Source: Coenobita brevimanus
Taxonomy: Eukaryota > Arthropoda > Malacostraca > Decapoda > Coenobitidae
Length of the DNA stretch: 64,000 bases
NCBI GenBank assembly: GCA_032717465.1
Contig: CM064691.1
Location: forward strand, 1,986,315-2,050,314
Direction: 5' to 3'
Of this stretch, positions 9,431 through 21,175 are shown in pieces (position 1 is the first letter of the stretch; each line of letters begins with the position of its first letter). The translations under genes and the position numbers were made by a program. The notes below the pieces were generated by a model. It ran no database searches, had not been told where the DNA came from, and saw only the letters and a list, made by a program, of their open reading frames with translations.

Positions 9431-10104
9431 AGTACCTACACACAAAAATGGGTTTCTTGGTCAAATCCAGCCACCATGACTACATGCTATACACCATTCT
9501 GATGAGATGACTACTGCTTTACCGATGTCTCAGAAGACTAATGATCCTTTAGTTGTGAACCTCCTTCATCAAGTGGGTCTCCTAGCTTTGCAGACACTAA
9601 ATCACAAGAAGTAGGTTTTAAAACAAAATCCTATATATCCTGGCTAAAAGAACTTTGCAATCTTTTGTTGCCTTCCTGCCAATTCTAAAACCCACTCATA
9701 ATTCAACCCTCTATATGACAAACAGATTGAGAGGAACAGTGAACTGTTATATCCTGAAGTTCACTAAACCCACATCCAATAATCAACTTAATCACTAAAT
9801 GGCAGCTGCCGTCAAACAATGCTTTACCGTAGCGTGGCTGGCGGCGTCAATGCAGTGCCATCTGTAAGAAACAGTGAACAATTTTGGGAAGGGAATGATG
9901 GTCCGGGAGAAGTTCACACTGAACTACTCTACCCTCCAAACCACTCAACCTATCAGTAAACCGCATGAATCAGTCATGAGTGGATGTCCATCTTTTGCTC
10001 CCAAGGCCAGCACCCCCTCGTACCGCTGCCCTCTGCACTAGCACCAGGGCCTTACAAGCCCTGAAATCAGGGCTGAACTCTTCCCCAAGGATGGGGAGAG
10101 TGAT
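9431..10104. other. Intron sequence without recognised content
   Basis: No coding segment, terminal repeats or known element recognised on either strand. Part of the HERC1 intron between 8898 and 11387. Confidence 0.6.
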
Positions 10105-10500
10105 GTTGATCACACTGGGTGCATGAGGGTGCTAAGGCTGCAGTTCATGTGGGGTGTGAACTGAGCGAATTTTTTTATTTGAAGGTTGAATTGAAACAGG
10201 GATGTGTCATGTCTCCATGGTTGTTCAATCTGTATAAGGATGGGGTTATAACAGACATACAAGGTAGGGCAGCGGATGCTGGAGCAGCCCAAATGAGAGA
10301 GGAGAGTGGAAATTCCCTGTACTGTTGTTTGCAGATGATACTGTATTGTTAAGTAAAGGGGAGCTGCAAGGCATGGTGAATGAGTCTGGGAGAGTGTGTA
10401 AGAAATGGACTCTAAAGGTGAATGTATGGAGTAAAGTTATGGTCTTTGAGAGAAATGAAGGCATTGAATGTACAGTGAAGTTGGATGAGGAGGAAATGCT
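10105..10500 (+). mobile_element. RTE-like LINE, internal fragment
   Basis: This fragment covers the reverse transcriptase core: LKQGCVMSPWLFNLYKDGVI, then (frame-shifted) LLFADDTVLLSKGELQG and SKVMVFERNE, ending at EEM near 10498. It lacks both ends, including the GATA tail, and has at least one frameshift at about 10320. The sequence is more divergent from the full copy at 37405 than the young copies are. Confidence 0.85.
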
Positions 10501-10585
10501 AATCCTATTCCTTATAGAAGAGGACTGGTTCTGAAAGCTAAATGTTCATAAAAACTTAAATTCAGTAAATGGAAGTTTACATTAA

Positions 10586-11294
10586 CCCTTTAACCGCGGG
10601 CATTGTTTTGCCCCGACTGGCCTCTCCCGCGGGGGTTCCAGCCAAAATGTAAACAAGCTTTAAACCTTTATAACTCTGCACAGAATAAATCTAGAGCGGA
10701 AAATGAGGTACCATTAGAAAGTACTAACCTTCAGCTTTGCAATGATGTAGGTTTCATGATTTCGTTGACTATCACTGGATGGGCAGTGCCATTAGAAGTG
10801 AGCGATCTAAAATCACTATTTTTCGCTCACACACCATTACCAAATGCCAACCTCATTCTGATAATAATACTATACACATATATGAACACTGCACATACGA
10901 TAAACACCCACTCTGTGTTCACTGAGGCAGGTAAAAGGCACTGAAATTGCCGGCACTTCACTGCCATATCAGCGGTTTTGTCACTCACACAGCTGGACAG
11001 ATACTGATGCGTGTTTGGTCAGGGGTGGGGTGGGGGGCCCGGGGGGCAGGAGGTCGGGGCCAGGGGGGTGGGAGGAGGGAGGTGGGGGTCGGCTGGAGTG
11101 AAAGAACTTAATAGCTACTCTCCGTTGAAACAATTGGCGCACGGAAAAAACGCGCGGTATTCAAAATATTCACAAACATTCGAGAATGACACCCGCGGTT
11201 TGGTCTAGTTTTTGCAATGTCATTCTGGGATGACACCCGCGGTTTGGTCTAGTTTTTGCAATGTCATTCTGGGATGACACCCGCGGTTAAAGGG
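10586..11294. mobile_element. piggyBac-like MITE, 709 bases
   Basis: It is flanked by TTAA on both sides (10582-10585, 11295-11298), the target duplication of piggyBac elements. The terminal inverted repeat CCCTTTAACCGCGGG is perfect over 15 bases. It has no transposase. The right side carries a 44-base tandem repeat (11187-11290) whose unit includes the subterminal CCGCGG motif. It lies in the HERC1 intron 92 bases from the donor side of the exon at 11387-11539. Confidence 0.9.
11187..11290. repeat. 44-base tandem repeat at MITE end
   Basis: Two full units and the start of a third, each beginning TGACACCCGCGGTTTGGTCT and ending ATGTCATTCTGGGA. The units multiply the terminal CCGCGG motif of the piggyBac-like MITE. 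Confidence 0.92.
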
Positions 11295-11386
11295 TTAAAG
11301 AAGGTTTTTGTGTCCACTGAAGAGATCTGACAAAGCATCCGAATAGAATCACAGATGTTGCACTGCTGACCTGAGCTGTAACTGAC

Positions 11387-11539
11387 CTCATGTGTGAGTC
11401 CAGCAAGCCTGACCAGCTGAGTGATGACAGCTGCAGTGATGCCAGTAACCTTGGCCACATCCAAGCCAGGTGGTTCCACTGCTTCCAGCTGTGCTGCTCC
11501 AACATCACTCAGGCTGGGGTCCCAGTCACACCACTGAAC
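11387..11539 (-). CDS. HERC1: HERC1 exon after the SPRY exon
   Basis: This 153-base exon reads VQWCDWDPSLSDVGAAQLEA, then VEPPGLDVAKVTGITAAVIT and QLVRLAGLTHE. The opening VQW completes the conserved HERC1 ...VKVQWD motif begun in the previous exon, and the later part matches the family pattern of a Leu-rich helix ending in a (T/V)HE motif. The acceptor is TTTGTGCAG ending at 11540; the donor chosen is TGAG|GTCAGT with GT at 11386-11385. A second possible donor, CTCAG|GTCAGC near 11371, would add five or six codons but is less consistent with the next exon's phase. A piggyBac-like MITE ends at 11294, only 92 bases past the donor side of this exon. Confidence 0.9.
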
Positions 11540-12425
11540 CTGCACAAACAGCACACCACACAACTTAATATAGACACAATATTAACACTCAAAACAGTCA
11601 TGTTGCTACTTTTCTTTATAGTCTTATGACCTTCAGATTACTTGGAGGCTTCATTAATTCCTTCACTCGACTGGTGTCTTAAGCTAAATAAAACTGTTTG
11701 GAAGCAAACAAGATTAAACTGAAAAAGATATCACTGGACTGATGGGACAATTGGTACACAGTGCATTCTTGAGAAGTCAATGTAAGAAAATGTGTATGTA
11801 GGAAAAATTCACAATTTAGCATACAGTCTGGTGATATCAACGATGTTATTAAAAATGAGCATGCAATGATACAGTACAAGCATATCCCTAATTTTTCATG
11901 TTCATTTATGGAACAGATGTAGTCAACAGATGTGAACTTCCATCCAACATCACTGAATAACAATACAGAAGGGACAAACATATTTCATCATCATCACATG
12001 CTTCAGAAAGTGTCACTGAAAATTTGGGGATCTGTTCAAACCCTGGCACTCTCAATTTTAGTAATAATGCATGTATTGCACTCTTATTGTGACACTGTAT
12101 AACAAAATGCATGGGTCTTTCCCATTTCAGGGCAAGGATGATACCTTTCATTATGGTCTAACTGCTACAAAACCATATTGTTCACCTTAGGAGAATGAAG
12201 GTATTAATGAAGGTTGTACCTAACCCTTCCAGTTCCAAAACTCTCTCATAAGCTGCAAAGAATCCTTGAGAGTAGCAAGAACAAAATAAGAACTAAGTTA
12301 CTGAACTGATGGGGTTTAGCGGAATGACAGTTAATAGCACATACTTTCTCAGTATAACAACACATAAAAATGCCTAAATCTAAATAATTCACAAGTTGGC
12401 ATACAGTGAGGGGATTATGTTTTAC

Positions 12426-14418
12426 CTTAACTGTAGGATGCCCTTGTCTGAGGGCCCCAAGAACCATGGCTCGCCGCCCAGTGCCACGTTGAATACACTG
12501 ACTGCCAACCCTAAGACCACTATCAACGCCCCCCAACACAGCTAGTGCAGGGTACACTTCCTTGCACAACTGTTCCAAGTTCATCTCATACACAAGATTG
12601 TGTCGTGGATGTCTGTCCTGTTTTTGAGATGGTGCAGCTGGGGCAGGGTCAGGGTCTGTTCTGGGAGTGCTGCTGCCATCCTCATCAGATGTGGATCCGG
12701 TGTGGGTCTTCTTAGCACGTTCTTCCTGCTCAAGTCTCTCATCCAGAGTGAGAATTGGCTCATCCCCAGCCTGACTCCCCTCTCCAGCTGGGCCCTCACC
12801 TGCCTCACTTTCACAAATAAGTTCCTCACTTTCTGACTCACTCTTGGTTGTATCTGTTTCATGTGGGTCATGGGGGCGTGGTATGAGTTCTTTGGTTTGG
12901 TTGAGTCGCTCAACTAGACAGTCATTGACCTGCTGTGTCCAGGATGGGGCCTCATGCAGACATCGTAGAAGGGCAACATGAGCTTCTGCCAACACAGCTG
13001 CCTGAGGGGCACACAAAGGATCTCCAGGGTGGAGGTCACGTGGAGATCCTCTAACCTGCATATCAACCATCTTAACCTTTTCTCCAGGGTTGGTACTATA
13101 GAACATGACACAAGGGTACAGCTCTCCCGCCTCCACATTCTCAAAGGCTAAGCGTGGTTCTTCCCCATTCTTGCCAAAGCTTAGGGTGCGTGCCTCCGTG
13201 TCCAGCACCACAGTAACATAGTCACCTTGTGTAAAACCTGGTAAGGACACACTCAGTTCACCATTGTGATAAAGATTTCCAGAGTATGCTCGGTACAACC
13301 ACATGTCCCCTGATGTACGGTGGGAGTAATCTCGCACCGGATAACGGGACACACCTACGCAGGTGCCTTCATTACCACGGTTCTCCTTCACCATGAGAAA
13401 CTTCCACTGGTAGCAGCCAGCAGTGATAGGGGTGGTGCCAAGGCCATAGCCTCGCCCACCTGGCCCATGCACCAGTGTATGTCCACCTTCAACTGAGCAA
13501 CACACACATTTATCAGGGTCAAATCCAACCTCTTGCACCGGAAGGTTGTCATCTGGGGAAGCAGGCCTGGACTGCTCCTCAGTAGGGTCTGGGCTGGCTA
13601 ATCTCACGAGGTGACGCTGTAGCTCTGCCAGTAGCTGTTGTGCCTTGAGGTGCGCCTGGGCTGAAGGAATCACCCACATGTTGGCTGCCACCTGCACAAA
13701 TAGTTGGCGTACCACTTGCTCTCTAGTCTCCAGGTCCAGATCTGAGCTGGGCAAAGTGGAGGCCAGCAAGGACAGAGCCAAGACACGGGTGCGAACACTA
13801 GCCACCTGAGGGAGGTGTGTGTCAGGCTGCTCCCCCGTCACCAACAGTAGTAATTTCACCCATGGCTGCTGCCCCACCACTGTCCGCACCCCTGGGTTGA
13901 CACACAGGCGCCGCACAAACACCAGTAAGTTGCCCAAGCTCACCTCCAGGTGTCTGCGCCGCCGTGCCTCACTTGTTGCACCACTCCCATTGTTGTTATT
14001 GTTGTGATGTGTTCTCAAACCTGGAAGCCGCAACCCCAGTCTCCTCACCCCACCCTTCTTCTCTTTTCCTTCATTTTCATTATCTTCTATTTCTTCAGTG
14101 TCTCTCTCTTCAACTTCCTCATGCTGTATCTCCTTCTGCTCCTCCTCCTCCTCTGCCTTTGAATGTGAGGAGTCTTGGATGACTGTTTGTGATAGGTGAT
14201 GTGCATGTATGATGTTATGAGGATATGATGGATCCTGGGTTTGCATCTGTGAAGAACTGTAAGTTTGTGAAGGGTCCTGTGGATGTGAGGGATGAAGCAG
14301 GGGTGCCCAAGCAGCTTCATTGGCCCTGATAATATGGTGAGCCAGGTCCTCCACTTGAAGGTACAGAAGTGTCATCACTTGTCTCAGTACACACTCACTG
14401 ATCTCACTTGCATAGTAT
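12426..14418 (-). CDS. HERC1: HERC1 large exon with SPRY/B30.2 domain
   Basis: This 1,993-base exon is the clearest coding feature. It runs from YYASEISECVLRQVMM through an acidic Glu-rich stretch (about 14090-14160), a helical part (GNLLVFVRRLCVNPGVRTVV..., about 13740-13960), then the SPRY/B30.2 domain at about 13070-13528 with the signature YGLG, CYQWKF, VKENRGNEGTCVGVSRYPV, DMWLYRAYSGNLYHNGE and SFGKNGEEPRLAFE. A Ser/Glu-rich disordered linker follows, then GGVDSGLRVG...GRRAMVLGALRQGHPTVK, which matches the conserved post-SPRY segment of HERC1. SPRY domains bind partner proteins; the partner here is unknown. The acceptor is GTTTTAG ending at 14419; the donor is TTAAG|GTAAAA with GT at 12425-12424. 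The open frame runs past the donor to 12246, but those residues are intron. Confidence 0.96.
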
Positions 14419-14459
14419 CTAAAACAATCACAAAAATAATTTCATGTTACTGATCATTT

Positions 14460-14723
14460 TAGAACAAAGTAAATAATATTTCATAAATGTTTAAAGGGAC
14501 ACCATATTAACATTAAATAACAACACACTCAATGGCATTGCACAATCCTTGCAACAAACATATAAGAATACCTTTAAATTAGAATTGATGAACTGTAGTT
14601 AGCCCTAATTCTTTTCTGTTATACATACATAAGAATTTACAGAAGAATTGTCTGTTAAGATATCTTTGTTACTTGTAAAACTGATCTAACAGTTTTCCCC
14701 AAGCAACAGGACCACTTGTATGG

Positions 14724-14754
<31 letters not shown>

Positions 14755-15205
14755 AAACTGTTATACTGTATTGTGGAACACATCACTCGCATAGAAAGGA
14801 CTTATGATACTATACCTATTTTGGGAAGTTGTTTATTAGAGAGATAAACAACTTCATCCTGATTCAGACTGCCTTCATAGTGTAAAACTGCTGTATCTCC
14901 CTAATAAACACCTTTTCCAATTGTAAGTATAATTCTTGCATTTCAAAATTCATGGCACTCTGATATCAAGACTCATGCTTTAAGGTTAAATAATGTATCA
15001 TTTATAGGGCACATGTAGGGAATGATAAGATTCCATGAACTTAAAAAACGTGGTTACTAAATTAACATCAGACTACAAATGTGAAGCTGAGAACACACTT
15101 TCTACGTAAAAATAAACCATTTGGTAACCCTCATTCAAAGTTGTTTCACTCTGCATTGCTTTCATTACTAAACTCTTGATTAATTAACATTTATTCTCAT
15201 CTTAA
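14460..15205. other. AT-rich intron, nothing recognised
   Basis: An A-rich run lies at 14726-14757. No exon, terminal repeats or coding fragment seen. Confidence 0.6.
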
Positions 15206-15292
15206 ATGTTGGGACCAACTGCCTAGCCCCGGGCTCCTATGCTCCTCATGGGGCAATGTAGGATTGGATGATAGATGGATGGATAGATTTGT
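15206..15292 (+). mobile_element. SINE GGAT-type tail fragment
   Basis: GTTGGGACCAACTGCCTAGC, then CTCCTCATGGGGCAATGTAG and a GATGGATGGATA tail. Strongly 5' truncated copy of the GGAT-tail SINE type. Confidence 0.8.
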
Positions 15293-15794
15293 TAACATCT
15301 GTTCTTTACTTAACAGTTGATTGTGATTCATTATTAAGTTGTCCTGGAGTCACTTTTTTTTTTTTTTTTTAAATCATCATAATCATCACCATCATCAATG
15401 CCTCTTTTTCCCACCAACAGATATGATGAGGAAGGATCCAGAAAGCTGGGAAAAGAAAAGTAAATGATAGTGGGAGAATTAATCAACAGCATGCCTACAG
15501 AAATGGGCCACACACTTACTCATTCACCATTCAAGCACCGGGAATCTAAGTCCCACCTCACTGGCATATCTTGCACATGTGGTTTCATAATAACCTATTA
15601 GAATTCATTTGATGTCTGTCAACTTCAGAACAGGGACAACAAATCCTTATCAAGCACTTCATCCAAAATTCATCCAACAAACTGAGTCAATCCCACATCA
15701 GTTTATGAGCAAAAAATTATGGTCTCCTCAATTAACCATCAATTAGATCATCTGTAACTGCACCTCGGTAATAGCTGAGAGTTTTACTCAAAAT

Positions 15795-16115
15795 TATCCC
15801 TTGATTATGTCACATGGAGAGACAGACTGACAAAAGAGGATGTGAAAGAGTGTTGTGGTGTGGATGTGATAGGAAGCATTAGGAGAAACACACTGACGTG
15901 GTTTGGCCATGTGGAGAGGATGGAGAGTGAGAGACTGACGAGGAGAATGTATGTGAGTGAGGTGGAGGGGGAGGCCAAGGATGAGACGGAGGGATGGAGT
16001 GGAGAGGAATATGAGAAAGGGAGGTGTGAGCTGGAAGCAGGGCGAAGTGGAGGCAATTTGTTTGTGGCCACCCCGAATGGGATTAAGGCATCTGGCAATA
16101 GACAGATAGATAGAT
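15795..16115 (+). mobile_element. RTE-like LINE, 3' end
   Basis: It encodes (T)WRDRLTKEDVKECCGVDV, then RRNTLTWFGHVERMESERLT and the degraded C-terminus up to FVATPNGIK, followed by GGCATCTGGCAATAGACAG and a GATA tail. It has indels within the RGRGR section, so the frame is lost at the end. An old truncated copy. Confidence 0.85.
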
Positions 16116-16610
16116 TAGGTTCCAGAAGTTTCTAGAAAATTTTGCATTATACCCTGTTCAATATATGCTGTACAGCTAATGCCACCAAGGGACGTTGGGT
16201 GGCCATCCACCCTTGGCTCTGCTTGTGTATAGTAGCCTAACCACGGACCCCTACACCTGATAGAGGGTTAAATGCGATTGACTTACCTCTACTGGCACAG
16301 AGGGTGGGTACAGTGTTCAAAGAGCTTTCTCCTGTGAATTCTGTCTTTGATGCAATCAAAGGCACTTATAGTGCCTATGCAAATAAGGGATTCTGAGTAA
16401 GGATGATGGAAGATTCCACATCTGAACCTGGAACAGCATCAATGTGTAGCAGTGATCTAGCAGTTGGTAAACTTGACAGTCTTAACACACTCACATGTTT
16501 GGTGACAGTACTGACATGAATGAAGAGGACTGTCAATTAGTGGATAAAATGATGTTATCCCAGGTTCAAAATCAGTATACCATACCCACAAAATAAGCTA
16601 AATAATTACT
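16116..16610. other. Intron, nothing recognised
   Basis: No coding or repeat structure recognised upstream of the exon at 16614 beyond normal splice sequences. Confidence 0.55.
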
Positions 16611-16613
16611 CAC

Positions 16614-16836
16614 CCGGTCAAGATGGTGATGATCTGGAAGAGCGTGTGTGCGGCATGTGGAAGGAGATCTGAGGGTGCAGGGTGAGGGGTGTGGCGTAGG
16701 GCAGGAGGGTCATGAGGACAACACATTCCCACCAGAGCATCAAGCAGACCACTTGACACTGCCAGACTTAAGTCTGCTGCCTCATACCTCACACTCAGGG
16801 CAAAAATGGTCAGAAGGCACAAACGTTCTCGTAATC
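16614..16836 (-). CDS. HERC1: HERC1 exon
   Basis: This 223-base exon encodes LRERLCLLTIFALSVRYEAA, then DLSLAVSSGLLDALVGMCCP and ends HTLFQIITILTG. It is a Leu-rich helical segment of the kind seen in armadillo-like scaffolds. The acceptor is CTTCCCCCAG ending at 16837 and the donor is CCGG|GTGAGT with GT at 16613-16612. Two bases (GA) complete Gly from the exon at 25053, and the final GG is completed by the first A of the SPRY exon, giving ...ILTG-YYASEISEC. The double phase match makes this exon reliable. Confidence 0.86.
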
Positions 16837-17697
16837 CTGGGGGAAGTGAATGAATATGTGTTAATGCTTTACAGTACAGCATAAACAACATAACACACAA
16901 CATGGAGCACTACACAGCACATATTACACTACTCTAAACGCTATAAAACATCAATGGTGTACAGAACCAAGGGGACAACCCAACAAGGATGGTTGCTTAT
17001 CTGTTGGTCATAGGTCTGCTTGGTTAGGAAGACCAGGGCTAAGCAGCAAAAACAACAATAGTTACTGCATACTATATGAAGGCATTTTACATTACATTCT
17101 TATCATGCCCATATGAGTCCAAGGTCACAACAACAATATTAGTAGATGCTCTTCCAGCCTCCATACTCAGTCCACTGTTTCATACTGAGGCCTTCAGAGC
17201 ATCAGTCACCTTTCTTTTTTGAAGAATTTTACTTTCCACTTCCTGTATTAACTTAGATCTCTTTTGTAATACTGCACCAAGGTACTATATGAATTCTTGC
17301 ACCAATTCAAGTTTCTCTCCATTCACAAGAACATAACAGAAAATCACCTCTATGAACAACAATAGCTTTACTCTGGTCTGCTATTACTTACAAACAATGC
17401 TGCTCACAGAGTTATATACAGGCAGCCCTCTTGTCTGGAGGGGTTAGGTTAAATAAAGTTAGTTTTGATGGTGACGTTTTGGAAACTGACGGGGTTATAA
17501 CATGGATTCTATGGGATTATGTTAGGTGACCAAGGAGGTGTACTCATATAAGCTTAGTTAAATGCAGAATACAAGTCCAGTTATAAAATACTCATTACAC
17601 ACATCCAGCAGCAAAATACTTGCACAAGAATTCAGACAACACTCAATTGCACATGTGTTATATGTGGTTATGTCCAGTGGCCATAATGGATTACTCA

Positions 17698-17877
17698 TAT
17701 GTGATTTTGGTGAAGGTTTATATCCAAGGGGTGATTGGGGTTGACTGCTCATATAATGCCACTCAGGGATGTGTCAGGCTGGTCATTCACATCATAAATG
17801 TCGGGGCCAACTGTATAGCCCCAGGCTATTACGCTCCTCATAGGGCAATGTAGGACTGGATGATGGATGGATGGATG
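17698..17877 (+). mobile_element. SINE GGAT-type, 3' half
   Basis: It starts GGTGAAGGTTTATATCCAAG and continues through AATGCCACTCAGGGATGTGT, GGGGCCAACTGTATAGCCCC and GCTCCTCATAGGGCAATGTA to a (GGAT)n tail. It matches the second half of the copy at 7625-8142. Confidence 0.85.
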
Positions 17878-17902
17878 CACTTTAATCACTTTTCTCCAAG
17901 TA

Positions 17903-19423
17903 CAGTAGGATCTTGCCAATAACGACTTTGACAATAATGTTTTCGGCAATAACGGTAAGTTAGAATAGATACCCAGTTTCTATAATAACATTTGGATTCA
18001 CATAAATAACGGTTATTTCAGAAATCTCAAATTGTTATACTAAAAATATTTCCATAACAAGATGAGGAATGAAACAGACAAACAAGAAGAGGTGAAGGAA
18101 ATTGCCAAAAATGTGAGCAGTAGTGAGGAGGAGATGGAGGATCCTCCCCTCAACACCTCCCCTGACTCGCCTGCCACCATTCCCTCCACCTCCACTGCCC
18201 CACTTGACTCACCAGCTGCCTCCCCCTCCACCTCCACAGCCCCACCTGACTCACCTGCTCCACCTGGCATACCTGCAACCCCGACCATAATTACTGTTGC
18301 TGCAGTCTGGAAGAAATATAACATTTGACAGGCCATAAATTTCTTCGTCAAAGCCTGGAATAATACGACATTGGCAACTGTTAAACAAGCGTGGTCGGCA
18401 CTCCTGCCACAACTCACGTCTGTTGAGATGGAGAGAGAGCAGCCATCAGAATAAGTGACTAATGATTGGATTTGTAAATCAGACTTCAAGAAAATGCCAG
18501 AAACAGTATCACGACTGAGTGAATGCCTGCCATCAGTCACTCATTACTCGCTTTCTTTCACAATGCCAGCCAGCCAAGGAAGAAAAACAGAGAGGGCTTG
18601 AGTAGATGATGACACTGATGACACTGGGGACTTTCCTAAATATTTTGACTTTGTGGGGTTTGATGATCTGTTGACTGAAGTAGGCGACCCTGGCAAATGA
18701 GGCAGGAGTGGGGATGAGGCCAGTGAGAGGTCAGGGGGTAACCGCAGTAGCCTCCATGCACAGGCCTCGAAATACTCATCACACCAAACACCTTATTAAC
18801 TCATTTAAGGTGAGTTTTATAATCTATCTATCTATCTATCTATCTATTGCCAGACGCCACAATCCCATAAGGGGTGGCCACTTGACTTTGAGTTAGTTGT
18901 TTTACAGGGGACGGGCACTAACCCTCCACCAACCCACTTGTTGACACGTAGGGAACACGTATGGTTTGGTTATATGGTTACCACCCAGCGTTGTAAATGG
19001 TTTCTTGGCTTACAGGAAACCATTTGGCTTGTCACTCAATGTAAAGCCACCTGTAAAGGAAAGAAGGGCAATAAGAAGTGACAGGAAAGATGGGAGAAGT
19101 AGGAAGAGAGGAGGGTAGGCACAGAAAAAGAATGATACAGGCTAAGGAAGAAGTAGGCAGCACTACATCAAGTGAGTGGATAATGGTCGCCACCACCTAC
19201 CACAAAATTTTATAATACTCATGAAAATTTAACAACTAATCTTATTATTTCAGAAAAAAAAGTAGTGATAGGAGGGCTGCAAATGGGAAAAATGGGTAAA
19301 AGTCGTGGGGTGGCGGCACCAATAAACCCATTATACATGTATTTTAATGTCACGCAAGTAACGTTTTCGCTAATAACGGCGTTTTTCTGGCACCAATTAG
19401 ACATTACTGGCAAGATCCTAGTG
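17903..19423 (+). mobile_element. Tigger/pogo-like element with nested SINE
   Basis: TA flanks at 17901-17902 and 19424-19425. The ends are inverted repeats: CAGTAGGATCTTGCCAATAA on the left and CACTAGGATCTTGCCAGTAA on the right (reverse complemented). The plus strand at 18062-18330 encodes an acidic and Pro/Ser/Thr-rich segment followed by INFFVKAWNNTTLATVKQAW, which fits the C-terminal part of Tigger-type transposases; the catalytic DDE region is missing. A SINE on the minus strand (18821-19200) is inserted near the right end. Non-autonomous and old. Confidence 0.8.
18821..19200 (-). mobile_element. SINE-like element, GATA-tail type, copy 2
   Basis: Near full length on the minus strand: head GGTGGTGGCGACCATTATCC at 19198, core GACAAGCCAAATGGTTTCCT with hairpin partner, GGTGGTAACCATATAACC, GTGGAGGGTTAGTGCCCG, tail GGCCACCCCTTATGGGATTG, GGCGTCTGGCAATAG and (GATA)n at 18822-18848. 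Inserted in the Tigger-like element. Confidence 0.88.
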
Positions 19424-19634
19424 TACTTACTGTTATAAATGACTCATCATAAACTTACAGCAGCACAATTACTTCAACAGAATTCAAATAACATTCAGTA
19501 CCACACTGGTTATCTGGGGCCATGTCAAATATTCACAAAGGGGTATTCCCAGAGAAACTGGAATGTTGAGCTGGATAAAGGGTTTGGTGAGAGAAAAAAA
19601 AAAAAAAAAGAAAAAAAGTACAGGCACACTTTAA

Positions 19635-19894
19635 GGCCCTGTTCACACAAGGCGTTTTTAAACATGCGTTAACAAAGACTATGGTAGTGCACTGGACTGT
19701 ACACACGCTACCGCGCGTTTTTCTCAACTGCTGGTCCAAACGCGTGATCCGATATTTCCCTTCCTACAGCACGTTTGTTCAGTGGTTCGAGGTTTTCATG
19801 TGGTTGATTATTTCTGCCAGGGAAACGCACGTCTACCACTGCATTTCCCTGGCGGTAGATGCCGCATTTAAAAACGCTTTGTGTGAACAGGGCC
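19635..19894. mobile_element. PIF/Harbinger-type MITE
   Basis: 260 bases flanked by TAA on both sides (19632-19634, 19895-19897). Terminal inverted repeat: GGCCCTGTTCACACAAGGCG left against GGCCCTGTTCACACAAAGCG right, both followed by TTTTTAAA. The 3-base TAA/TTA target duplication and the GGCCCTGTTCACAC start fit PIF/Harbinger-type MITEs. No coding capacity. Confidence 0.85.
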
Positions 19895-20229
19895 TAAAGG
19901 GAGTTAGCTGGACATTTCTTTGCATCAAGCAGTTAATACTGTATTTAAAAAAAAAAAATAATAAAAAAAAAATAATAAATAACAATGAAGGGAAAATTGG
20001 ATGAATGGGAATCCTGATACTGATGAATGGCTTTAATGGAAAAAAGAAGAAGAAGAAAAAAAAAATGCAATTCAGATAAGCGAGATATCGGATATCAGTC
20101 ATTCGGCCACTGGGGGCTGCCTGTACCTGAAAATGACACCATGTTTCCTCTTAGCAAATCCCTGCACTGGAGTTGGTCATGGTACAGCAGATGTTTTCTA
20201 AGAACTGGATGCTATACCAAAAGGCCAAA

Positions 20230-20590
20230 CACTCACAAAACATTTAAACCAGACAGCAGAGATTCTGTTCAAAATAAGCAAGCAGCATCATCTGCATACA
20301 TGATACTGTATTTGAAATAATCCACCCATTACCATTTACCATTTGTACTATCCCTATTTACAGAACTACTTTTGATCTCTCTCTTACGCCATCCATATGG
20401 TATTTTGTAACAACCATGGGGAATCACACACCCCTGCCTCACTCCAAAACTGACTGGTCTATACACATTCATGCACACAGCCACATTTAGATATGCTCCA
20501 CTACTATGAAAGAAATTCCTTACAGCATTGATTAGTTTTCCATCTACACCATGCAGACAGCTTTGGCATCCCCTTCTTTCAGACATATTT
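20230..20590 (-). mobile_element. LINE fragment (reverse transcriptase palm)
   Basis: The minus strand encodes CLHGVDGKLINAVRNFFHSS and then FGVRQGCVIPHGC, a decayed form of the GVDGKLLNAV...LRQGCVMSPWLF segment of non-LTR reverse transcriptases. Frame broken; family not resolved. Confidence 0.65.
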
Positions 20591-20734
20591 GCTATTTACA
20601 AGTGTTATATATATAAAACATACAACCTTTGTTACACAACTTTAACACCTGCCTTGACAGAAATCTCTGATCCACACATCCCCCACCATCCTGGAAACCC
20701 CTGTACTGTACTTTACTCACCACTGCTCTATTTT

Positions 20735-21175
20735 GTTTGTAAAGGCTTCTACATGCAGGCACTGGCCTGGGTCACCTAACGGCAGGTTTGCAAGCTGCTC
20801 AATCTCTAGCAGCCTCTATTCTGTACCTTATCTCTAAGCTCAACTGCATAACCTCATCCAAAGTCTTTTTCAGTCAGCCTCAACTCCACCCTCAACATTC
20901 ACATTTCATCCTCCGCACCCAGTTGTTGTCCTCCATTCTCTCTACATGCCTAAACCATTTCAATCTACCCCTTTTTATTAAAATACTACCACATTCTAGT
21001 CTCATCACTCCTCTCATCTCTTCATTTATAATCCTAGCCCCCCCCCCCCCGGCCTGTCATTCAAGGATGCATTATACATCTATCTAATCGTTTTTATGTC
21101 TGTACATATATGCCTATGGATATCCTTCTTTACTCCCTCAGTCTCTCTACTGCACAGCATTACACTAAACCCATA
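20735..21175 (-). mobile_element. LINE family B, 3' end
   Basis: It begins with a decayed form of the family 3' UTR (ACATGCAGGC...GGGTCACCTAACGG region) and continues through the C-terminal coding part, interrupted by a 13-base C run near 21040. It is colinear with 34060-34480. Confidence 0.7.

Noticed and set aside
12246..12425. Continuation of the SPRY exon frame past 12426
   Set aside because: A good donor (AAG|GTAAAA) sits at 12426 and the next exon continues the conserved VQW motif, so these residues are intron.
18040..18540. 166-residue Gly/Val/Glu-rich frame on the minus strand
   Set aside because: It is the antisense of the Pro/Ser/Thr-rich Tigger-like code on the plus strand, which matches the transposase family better.
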